Below are positions 42,466-48,759 of a stretch of DNA of 64,000 nucleotides, one piece after another (positions within the stretch are counted from its first letter, which is position 1; the number at the start of each line of letters is the position of its first letter). Where the stretch lies: assembly GCF_041435495.1 (NCBI RefSeq), contig NZ_CP108644.1, positions 4,573,501 through 4,637,500 of the forward strand. Direction: 5' to 3'. The notes under the pieces are model-generated. The model searched no databases and was not told the origin of the DNA. It saw nothing but the letters and a program-made list of their open reading frames with translations. Made by a program: the position numbers and the translations under genes. Source of the DNA: Streptomyces sp. NBC_01116 (GTDB taxonomy: Bacteria > Actinomycetota > Actinomycetes > Streptomycetales > Streptomycetaceae).

Positions 42466-42840
42466 TCAGTAGCGGGAGAAGCCGTCCTCGGAGAGCGAGT
42501 GCTTCTCGTCGCCACGCAGCGCCGGGCTGAAGACGGAGACGAGGAGGAGGTCCTCGTCGTCGGAGGCGATCAGGTGGTGGGCGTCGTTCTTGTCCAGGGC
42601 GTAGATGGTCCCGGTCGTGATCTTGTGGTGTGCGCCGTCCACGGTGACGACCTCGCCCGAGCCGCCTATGCAGTAGCAGGCCTCCAGGTGGCCGAGGTAC
42701 TGCAGCGCGCTCGACGTGCCCTGGCGGACCAGCGTTTCGCAGACGGTGAAGCCCATTCCGTCGGCCTCGGTGAGCAGGCGGTGGCTGGTGCCGCTGCCCC
42801 ACTCGATCGCGGGGACGTCGGAGAGAGAACGGACGATCAT
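42466..42840 (-). CDS. EctC-like cupin (ectoine synthase homologue)
   Basis: 124 aa, same length as ectoine synthase. MIVRSLSDV start, EWGSGTSHRLL (Trp and Arg of the pocket), metal Glu in GHLEACYCIGG (~55), Tyr in GTIYALDKNDAHH with the metal His (~90) and VFSPALRG near the end. Usual Cys before VF is Ser. No ectA or ectB is near, so ordinary ectoine synthesis is unlikely. A related ring-closing dehydration on another substrate is a reasonable guess. Ribosome site AGGAG eight bases before the ATG. Confidence 0.87.
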   Translation of the reverse strand: MIVRSLSDVPAIEWGSGTSHRLLTEADGMGFTVCETLVRQGTSSALQYLGHLEACYCIGGSGEVVTVDGAHHKITTGTIYALDKNDAHHLIASDDEDLLLVSVFSPALRGDEKHSLSEDGFSRY

Positions 42841-42931
42841 GGAAGTACTCCTGTCATCGTTGTTTTCTGGACGTGCGTGCTGCTGCGATGCGTGTGGGGG
42901 GCTCAGTGCCAGGGGGGACCTGTGGTGCTGT

Positions 42932-42959
42932 GGGGTGTGTGGGGCTGTGGGGTGTGGGG
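42932..42959 (+). promoter_or_regulatory. G-quadruplex-capable tract
   Basis: Four GGGG runs (42932-42935, 42941-42944, 42949-42952, 42956-42959) are separated by 3-5 bases on the + strand. They lie in the 139-base gap between the carrier-protein and EctC-like genes, on the template strand of that operon. Confidence 0.6.
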
Positions 42960-42983
42960 CTTGCGTGCTGAGGGGAAGGCTTG

Positions 42984-43244
42984 TCAGACCCCGGCCGGAG
43001 CGGCCCGGCCGACGAAGCCGCGGATGTCCGCGAGCGTGCGGTAGGCGGCCGGCTCCAGCGGGATGTCGTCGACGGGAATGCCGTAGGTCTCGGATATCCA
43101 GGAGATGAGGCGGACCAGGCCGAGGCTGTTCACGACGGTGCTCTCGATGAGGTCGAAGTCGTCGGTCAGGTCCTCGGCGTCCTCGCCGGCCAGGAACTCG
43201 CTGACGATGTAGGCGCGGATCGGGTCGTTGGTGACGGTGCTCAT
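42984..43244 (-). CDS. acyl/peptidyl carrier protein
   Basis: 86 aa stand-alone carrier. Acidic four-helix domain with DFDLIESTVVNSLGLVRLISWI, where Ser in NSLG is the phosphopantetheine site (~residue 40). The acidic helix 2-3 (YGIPVDDIPLEP) is typical. ATG 43244 overlaps the stop of the adenylation gene by one base (TGATG), so the two are made together, which supports a loading pair. The PPTase at the operon end would activate it. Confidence 0.92.
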   Translation of the reverse strand: MSTVTNDPIRAYIVSEFLAGEDAEDLTDDFDLIESTVVNSLGLVRLISWISETYGIPVDDIPLEPAAYRTLADIRGFVGRAAPAGV

Positions 43245-44728
43245 CAAACGTCTCCGTTCAGTCGGGTCTTCTTGATCGAGTTGCGGTCCGGCTTGCCGGT
43301 CGCGGTCTTCGGCAGTGGGGTGCAGGCGAGCCCCACCGAGCTGGGCACGGCGTGCCGCGGCAGGTGCTTCGCCGCGTACGCCCGCAGTCCCAGTGAGCTG
43401 AGGGAGGTGCCGTCCCGGCGCACCACTTCGGCGTGCAGCCGGTTGCCGGCCTCGGGGCAGGGCAGGGCGACGACACAGGCCTCGACGACGTCCGGATGCG
43501 CTCCGAGGACGGTCTCGACCTCCAGCGTGTTGGTGCGCACGCCGCGCACCTTGACCTGGAAGTCGGTGCGCCCCTGGAGGAAGTAGCGGCCGTCGGCGTC
43601 GCGGTGGACGAGGTCGCCGGTGCGGTAGAACATGGCGCCGCCGCCGCGCGGATCGGGCATGAACGCGTGGGCGTTGCGGGCCTGTTCCAGGTATCCGCAG
43701 GTCTGGAAGGGAGTGTGCACCAGCAGTTCGCCGGTGCCGGGTCCGCGCAGGACCTCGGTGCCTTCGGGCCCTTCGATCAGCAGCACGGCGTCCGTGCCTT
43801 CGATCGGTGCGCCGATGGGCAACGGGTGCACGTACGCGGCCGGATCGATGTCCTGGATGAAGCTGTCGTTGGTCTCCGTGCAGCCGAAGACGTTGTGGAA
43901 GCGGGCGGCCGGGCAGGCGGCGAACGTGTCCCGCAGCTCCTGCTCGGAGACGGCCTCCCCGGTGAACACGACCGTGCGCACCGTCGGATAGCGGGCGTCG
44001 TCCGCGGCCAGGAGCCGGTGCAGCAGCGGAACCCCCTGGACCAGGGTCACCTCGTTGAGCTGGGTGAGTTCGCGCAGATAGCCGGCGTCACCGCTGGCTC
44101 CGGGGTCGGCCAGGACGACGGTGCCGCCGGCCTCCAGCACGGTCCAGACGTCGAGCAGGGCCAGGTCGAAGTTGAGCGGCGAGAAGCTCAGCGAGCTGGT
44201 GGTGCCGTCGATCCCGAACCTCTCCGTGGCCCAGTCTCCGAAGCGGTCGAAGGCCTCGGTGCGGACCGGGACGAGCTTGGGCACGCCGGTGGAGCCGGAG
44301 GTGGTGAGGGTCAGCAGCGACTCCCCGGGGTCGGGGGCGCTGAAGCCGTCCGACAGCGTGGGGTCGGCCTCCTCCCGCGACAGGGTCGCACCGCCGCCGG
44401 GAACCGCGGTGGCCGACAGCGGGCCGTGGGCCTGGGCGATGAGCGTGGACAGGGCGGCGGCGCCCAGGGCGGGCGACGGGACCAGGGTGTTGATCCCCCG
44501 GCTCCAGGCTGCCAGCAGCAGTGCGACGGTCTCCGGCGACTTGTGGGCCGGAACGCACAGGGCGCGTACGGATCCGCGGCCGACGCCGTCGAGGTCCGTG
44601 GCGGCGAGGTGGGTCAGCCGGTCGAGCTCCGCGTAGGTGACCCGCCGGCCGGCGGAGACGAGCGCGGTGCTGTCGGGCCTTTCCTGCACGTGTCTGTCGA
44701 ATGCCTGCAACAGGCGAGGCGAAGGCAA
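43244..44728 (-). CDS. stand-alone amino-acid adenylation enzyme (NRPS-type A domain)
   Basis: 494 aa AMP-forming ligase. A3 LTTSGSTGVPKLV near 140, A4/A5 region FSPLNFDLALLDVW with the Asp that anchors alpha-amino groups, A5 FGCTETND, A7 YRTGDL, A8 GRTDFQVKVRGVR and A10 PKTATGKPDR with the adenylating Lys. It should load an alpha-amino acid on the following carrier protein; which one cannot be read reliably. TTG start 44728 with GGGGGGA upstream. First gene of the operon, below a CTTGCA-type operator. Confidence 0.9.
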   Translation of the reverse strand: MPSPRLLQAFDRHVQERPDSTALVSAGRRVTYAELDRLTHLAATDLDGVGRGSVRALCVPAHKSPETVALLLAAWSRGINTLVPSPALGAAALSTLIAQAHGPLSATAVPGGGATLSREEADPTLSDGFSAPDPGESLLTLTTSGSTGVPKLVPVRTEAFDRFGDWATERFGIDGTTSSLSFSPLNFDLALLDVWTVLEAGGTVVLADPGASGDAGYLRELTQLNEVTLVQGVPLLHRLLAADDARYPTVRTVVFTGEAVSEQELRDTFAACPAARFHNVFGCTETNDSFIQDIDPAAYVHPLPIGAPIEGTDAVLLIEGPEGTEVLRGPGTGELLVHTPFQTCGYLEQARNAHAFMPDPRGGGAMFYRTGDLVHRDADGRYFLQGRTDFQVKVRGVRTNTLEVETVLGAHPDVVEACVVALPCPEAGNRLHAEVVRRDGTSLSSLGLRAYAAKHLPRHAVPSSVGLACTPLPKTATGKPDRNSIKKTRLNGDV

Positions 44729-44784
44729 CGGTCCCCCCTAGATGGATGGGCAGTCTGGCTACGAGAGAGAACCTACGGGGTTCT

Positions 44785-44804
44785 ACTTGCATGGTCAAGC
44801 AAGT
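44785..44804 (-). promoter_or_regulatory. MarR-type operator candidate 3, upstream of the adenylation operon
   Basis: ACTTGC (44785-44790) and GCAAGT (44799-44804) form an inverted repeat with an 8-base spacer. CTTGCATGGTCAAG inside it resembles the other operator candidates. It lies 57 bases upstream of the TTG start, where a promoter is expected. Confidence 0.65.
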
Positions 44805-44874
44805 AAATTGATGGATCGAGTGATCCAGGTCACAGGGGCCTCAGCTCGTGGAGAAGAACCCCGAGCATGCAAAA

Positions 44875-44912
44875 ACGGCGGGAGGCCCGGTCGCCCGGAC
44901 GCCTCCCGCCGT
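44875..44912 (-). terminator. terminator of the MarR gene
   Basis: ACGGCGGGAGGC (44875-44886) pairs perfectly with GCCTCCCGCCGT (44901-44912). On the minus strand the stem is followed by TTTTT (44874-44870), a classic rho-independent terminator. Confidence 0.93.
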
Positions 44913-44926
44913 CTGTCGTGGTCTGG

Positions 44927-45370
44927 TCAGGCGGCGCTGCGCAGCGCCTGCACCGCGCGGGCGAGCTGGTCGTCGGCGCTCGCCGTGTTGAGGGCCGAGC
45001 TGAGGACGTCGGCGTACGTGGAGCGGGCGTCCTGGTAGTGCTTGCGGCCCTCGTCGGTGATGACGGCGAAGACGCCGCGCTTGTCGTCGGCGCAGTTGTC
45101 CTTGTAGGCGTAGCCGGCGCTGTCCAGCCGTCCCACCAGGCGGGTCACGGAGCTCTGGCCCAGGCCGACGCGGTCCGCGAGCTCCTGCATGCGGCATTCG
45201 CCGTTCTCGGCCTGGGTGAGGGCCTCCAGGGCGCGGTACTCGGAGAGGCCGACGCCGTAGCGGCGCTGCAGGGTGTGTGCGAGCTGACGTTCCACGAAGG
45301 CGTGCAGGCCGAGGACGGCCTCCCACATGGTCTGATCGGAGGCGGCGCGCGGCTGCTTGTGGATCGTCAT
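44927..45370 (-). CDS. MarR-family transcriptional regulator
   Basis: 147 aa. Winged helix: YGVGLSEYRALEALTQAENGECRMQELADRVGLGQSSVTRLVGRLDSAGY and the wing NCADDKRGVFAVITDEG with the conserved D-x-R-like pair. ATG 45370 follows AAGGGGAG. Two CTTGCA-type palindromes lie upstream (45411-45424, 45473-45486), suggesting autoregulation, and others are at the adenylation operon and at 33.3 kb. Cys in NCADDK could be a redox sensor. Confidence 0.92.
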   Translation of the reverse strand: MTIHKQPRAASDQTMWEAVLGLHAFVERQLAHTLQRRYGVGLSEYRALEALTQAENGECRMQELADRVGLGQSSVTRLVGRLDSAGYAYKDNCADDKRGVFAVITDEGRKHYQDARSTYADVLSSALNTASADDQLARAVQALRSAA

Positions 45371-45410
45371 GGAACGGCTCCCCTTCTCGACTGCGATGAA
45401 CAACAAGATA

Positions 45411-45424
45411 CATGCCCATGCAAT
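45411..45424 (-). promoter_or_regulatory. MarR-type operator candidate 4
   Basis: On the minus strand ATTGCATGGGCATG, 41 bases upstream of the MarR start codon; a looser version of CTTGCA-NN-TGCAAG. Confidence 0.5.
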
Positions 45425-45472
45425 CATCTGGGGAGTGCTGGTGCTCGCGAAAGGGGCTCTGGCTCATTTATA

Positions 45473-45486
45473 GTTGCAGGGGCAAG
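45473..45486 (-). promoter_or_regulatory. MarR-type operator candidate 5
   Basis: GTTGCAGGGGCAAG, with TTGC/GCAA arms, about 100 bases upstream of the MarR start and just past the stop of the transposase-like gene. Confidence 0.5.
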
Positions 45487-45493
45487 TAAAGGG

Positions 45494-46612
45494 TCAGTTG
45501 TTCATGCCCTCCAGGGTGCTGCACGCGTAAGCGGCCGAGACGAGCGTCATGTGCCGGTGCCAGCCGGGGTACGAGCGGCCCTCGAAGTCGAGGAGTCCGA
45601 AGTCCTCGCCCATGCGGTCGATCGAGGCCCGTGCCCCCCGGGGCGAGCGGGCCAGCTCCATCAGTTCGACCGGATGGCGGTCGATGATGTTCGTCAGCCA
45701 GATGCGGCCCGGGCGCCCGCTGCCCGCGTCCCACTCGGCCATCAGCCGGCCCGCACCGCGGCTGCGCTCGCCGTCCGGGCGCAGTCCGTGTACCGGTGTG
45801 TCGTGCGAGATGATCTGCCGGCCCGCCCCTGCCGGGTGCCGTACGCCCCGGCGTAACAGCATCCCCCGAGCCGACTCCCGCTCCGCGGGGGGCAGTTCGG
45901 GCCCGGCGAGGGTGGTCTGGCCCGGGATGGCGAGGAGGAAGGCGTGCTCGGAGCCCTGTAACCGCTGCGCCAGGGGTGCGACGTCGCACAGGGCCGTCAG
46001 GTCGGCCACCACCGGCGCCGTCCGTCCCTGCGACCGGGACGTCATCTCCTGGACCAGGCGCAGGGCGTGGTCCCACAGCGGCTGGGCCCGCGTCGTCGCG
46101 GGGATCTTCGCCCGGTCGCGCACGGCCTCGTCCCGAGTGAACCGGGGAGGCAGGAAGAGCCGCCAGTCGACGGGGACGTGCGTCCGCCCGGCGTCCAGGA
46201 ACAGGCCGAGTCCGAGCTGGCAGTTGACGGTGCGTCCGGACTCCGGCAGGAAGCGCTGGTGCACCCCGGCCGAGCAGTTGCCGCGCTTGGGCAGCACCGC
46301 CGGCGCCAGCGTCCAGGCCCGCACCGGCAGCGACCCGGCGGCCCAGCGGGCCAGCTCGCCGCGCGCCGGGGCCCAGGCCCACGGGCTGGCGTTGACGAAC
46401 TGGTGCAGCGAGCTGGACGCCGCCTCCGATCCGGTCACGACGGCCGCCATCCGGCGCACGGTCTTCTTTCCGGTCGTCCGCAGTAGTCCCTGGAGGTACA
46501 CATTCCCCCAACGCTGCTGGTCGGAGCGGTGTAGGTGGCCGAACAGGAGCCGGGACAGATCGCCCGGCGGTCGGCCGATCGCCATGTCGGGCGTCTCGTG
46601 CGTCGTCGTCAC
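45494..46612 (-). CDS. IS701-transposase homologue lacking the DDE triad
   Basis: 372 aa. Matches the IS701/DDE_5 fold: LFGHLHRSDQQRWGNVYLQGLL at the start, CSAGVHQRFLPESGRTVNCQLG, WRLFLPPRFTRD, HAFLLAIPGQ and SYPGWHRHMTLVSAAY at the end. Where active relatives have VDDTGF the sequence is LAPAVL, and the late Glu in I-E-E is also replaced; only the middle Asp (VVADLT) may remain. No terminal inverted repeats are visible. GTG 46612 has GGGAGG upstream. Two TTA codons (45854-45856, 45959-45961). Likely domesticated. Confidence 0.8.
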   Translation of the reverse strand: MTTTHETPDMAIGRPPGDLSRLLFGHLHRSDQQRWGNVYLQGLLRTTGKKTVRRMAAVVTGSEAASSSLHQFVNASPWAWAPARGELARWAAGSLPVRAWTLAPAVLPKRGNCSAGVHQRFLPESGRTVNCQLGLGLFLDAGRTHVPVDWRLFLPPRFTRDEAVRDRAKIPATTRAQPLWDHALRLVQEMTSRSQGRTAPVVADLTALCDVAPLAQRLQGSEHAFLLAIPGQTTLAGPELPPAERESARGMLLRRGVRHPAGAGRQIISHDTPVHGLRPDGERSRGAGRLMAEWDAGSGRPGRIWLTNIIDRHPVELMELARSPRGARASIDRMGEDFGLLDFEGRSYPGWHRHMTLVSAAYACSTLEGMNN

Positions 46613-46651
46613 TGCAGGTCCCTCCCAGGTGAGCGTCGCTGAGCAGACTAA

Positions 46652-46672
46652 CAAACATAGAGAATGTTCGTT
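46652..46672. promoter_or_regulatory. candidate autoregulatory element near the second TetR gene
   Basis: On the minus strand it reads AACGAACATTCTCTATGTTT, sharing the GAACATT core with the elements at 37291 and 37428. It lies in the divergent gap between the transposase-like gene and the second TetR gene, in an AT-rich patch. Confidence 0.5.
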
Positions 46673-46723
46673 ATATTTCTTTCAGAGGGCACGACTACTT
46701 GCCGAGGTCCAAGGAGAACGCGC

Positions 46724-47386
46724 ATGCAGGAACGGGCGGCCAGGACGCGCCAGGCCGTGTTGGAAGCGGCCGCCGACGAGTTCGCCGAGCGCGGCTACGA
46801 GGGCGCCTCCCTCCAGCGGATGGGCTGGCGGGCCGAGACCTCGGTCGGTGCTGTGACCTTTCACTTCGGGAACAAGACCACCCTGGCCGAGGAGGTGCAC
46901 ACGGCGGGGCGCGCCCGCTTCGAGCGCTGTCTGGAGGACCTTGCGGCCGCCCACGACCCCTTACGCGAACTGCGGACTCTCATCGGTGCGTTGGCCCGGC
47001 TGGCGCACGAGGACCCCTTTGCGCGCGCCGCGCGCCGCCTGGAGGCAGACCAACCCGAGGGCGTACCGCCGTTGACCGAGGTCTGGCTCCCCGTGCTCCG
47101 CGACCTGCTCGACCGGGCCCACGACGCGCGACGGCTGCGCCCCGGAGTGTCTCCGGAGGACGCGGTGGCCCTGCTGGCGCATCTCGCGGAGGGCGCGATG
47201 GCCGCACACGGCGCGACCCGGGACTCGGCCTGGGACTCGGTCTGGAACGTCGTCCTGCACGGCCTCGCCGCGGACCGGGCCGGTCAGGCGGGGAGGGCGG
47301 GGCAGACGGGCCGGGCGGCCACGACGGACGTGCCGACCTCGCGGTTGTGTCCGACGCCGCAGACCTGCCCGACGCGGCCGACTTGA
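46724..47386 (+). CDS. TetR-family regulator, ArpA-like or pseudo-receptor
   Basis: 220 aa. N-terminal TetR domain RQAVLEAAADEFAERGYEGASLQRMGWRAETSVGAVTFHFGNKTTLAEEV. The GAVTFHFGNK form is typical of butyrolactone receptors and pseudo-receptors (ScbR2-like). The tail is Gln/Gly/Thr-rich and low-complexity. ATG 46724 has AAGGAG seven bases upstream. A TTA codon at 46961-46963 suggests bldA control. Together with the receptor at 36.6 kb it brackets the biosynthetic genes. Confidence 0.87.
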   Translation: MQERAARTRQAVLEAAADEFAERGYEGASLQRMGWRAETSVGAVTFHFGNKTTLAEEVHTAGRARFERCLEDLAAAHDPLRELRTLIGALARLAHEDPFARAARRLEADQPEGVPPLTEVWLPVLRDLLDRAHDARRLRPGVSPEDAVALLAHLAEGAMAAHGATRDSAWDSVWNVVLHGLAADRAGQAGRAGQTGRAATTDVPTSRLCPTPQTCPTRPT

Positions 47387-47442
47387 CCGAGCGCGGGGCG
47401 GAACCCGCCCGAAGGCCGGCTCCGGCCCCGTTCCGGCCGATC

Positions 47443-48693
47443 TCAGGAGGCCGTCCGCGGTGATCCGGCCACCGCGTCCGCCACCTCGTCCAGGACCTGC
47501 GCGCCGGGACCCGCCGTCAGCCGGCTGCGGACCAGCGCTGCGCCCACTCCGGCCTTCGGCCAGGTCTGGCAGGCGATTCCGCCGGGGCCCTGGTGGCCGA
47601 AGGCGCCGGAGCGGACGTCCGGGTGAAGGCCCTCGTCGAGGAGTTGGAGGCCGCCCTCGCCGTACGCGCTGACCCCGCCGAGCAGCGGATCAAGGCCCTC
47701 GGCCCAGAAGTTCCGCGCCTGGTCCAGTGTGCGGCGCGACAACAACAGCGGCTCCTCGCCCGGTGCCCGTACGGCGTCCGCCGCCAGGACGCCCTGGAGC
47801 CGGGCGAGACCGCGGGCCGACGCGTACGCCCCCAGCGAGGGGATGACCGCGTACCGCCGTCGGCTCTCGCTCCACACCCCGGGGTCCGCGGGGAACGGGG
47901 ACGGGTTGTTCCATACCCGGCCGGCGAGGTCGGCCCCGCTGCCGCCCGCCCCGCTGCGTCCCGACGACGGGAAGCGGGCGCGGAAGCCGGCATCGTACGA
48001 GATCCGTGCCGCGTACGGCAGTTGGTCGGGCACGAGCCCGAAATGGATATCGAGACCGAGCGGGCCCGCGATCTCCTCCAGGAAGAACAGGTCGAGATCC
48101 CGGCCGTCGACCCGGTGGATCACCTCGGCGGCGATCCACCCGGCGGTCCAGGGCCCGTACAGCACGCCGCCCGCCCGCGGATCCTCCTCGGGGCTGTGCA
48201 GTTCGAGCAGCGCGGCCATCATCTGAGGGTTCTCGACATCGCGCTGGTCGAGATCCGCCGCCATGCCCGGGAGGCGGGCGGTGAACGTCAGCACGTCCCG
48301 CAGCGTCACCGTGCCCTTGCCGCGCACCGCGAACTCCGGCCAGTAGTCGGCGACGGGCCGGTCCAGCGCGAGCGCGCCCATGTCGGCGAGCAGCAGGACC
48401 GCCGTGGCCAGAATCCCGTGGGAGCCCGTCAGCACGGGTACGAGGGTGTCGCCGGCCCACGGGGTCCCAGTGACCGGGTCGGCGGTGCCGTGCCACAGGT
48501 CGACGATCGTTTCACCGTCCCGCACGACCGCCAGCGCGGCCCCCTGGGAACCGGCCGGACCCGCGTCCCGGCACGCCCGTTCGAAGGCATGGCGCACGGA
48601 GCCGAACCCGGGCGCCGTGGTTCCGTGGACGCCGGCCGTCGTCGGACGGGGTCTGGGCCGCGGGAGGACCTGCCGTACCAGAGAGGTCGTCAT
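47443..48693 (-). CDS. class C beta-lactamase-like serine hydrolase homologue, catalytic Ser/Lys missing
   Basis: 416 aa. The EstB/class C fold is clear: GAALAVVRDGETIVDLWHGTADPVTGTPW, then TLVPVLTGSHGILATAVLLLAD where active members have (Y/F)S-x-T-K-G, so nucleophile Ser is Thr and general-base Lys is His. The Tyr motif region is VLYGPWTAGW and the late FGHQGPGG (HxG) is kept. Probably non-catalytic or with altered chemistry. Start 48693 is ATG. It follows the pseudo aldo-keto reductase on the same strand, 66 bases away. Confidence 0.83.
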   Translation of the reverse strand: MTTSLVRQVLPRPRPRPTTAGVHGTTAPGFGSVRHAFERACRDAGPAGSQGAALAVVRDGETIVDLWHGTADPVTGTPWAGDTLVPVLTGSHGILATAVLLLADMGALALDRPVADYWPEFAVRGKGTVTLRDVLTFTARLPGMAADLDQRDVENPQMMAALLELHSPEEDPRAGGVLYGPWTAGWIAAEVIHRVDGRDLDLFFLEEIAGPLGLDIHFGLVPDQLPYAARISYDAGFRARFPSSGRSGAGGSGADLAGRVWNNPSPFPADPGVWSESRRRYAVIPSLGAYASARGLARLQGVLAADAVRAPGEEPLLLSRRTLDQARNFWAEGLDPLLGGVSAYGEGGLQLLDEGLHPDVRSGAFGHQGPGGIACQTWPKAGVGAALVRSRLTAGPGAQVLDEVADAVAGSPRTAS

Positions 48694-48759
48694 GTCAAGA
48701 ACTCCAGAAGTGGTGGGGAGTCAGGGACGGGGGCGGGCGGTGCGCGGGCCGGGCTCGGC

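Noticed and set aside
42466..42840. Ectoine biosynthesis cluster
   Set aside because: Only the EctC-like gene is present; EctA acetyltransferase, EctB aminotransferase and EctD are absent from the neighbourhood.
45494..46612. An active insertion sequence in the accessory region
   Set aside because: Catalytic residues are missing and I see no terminal inverted repeats or target duplications.
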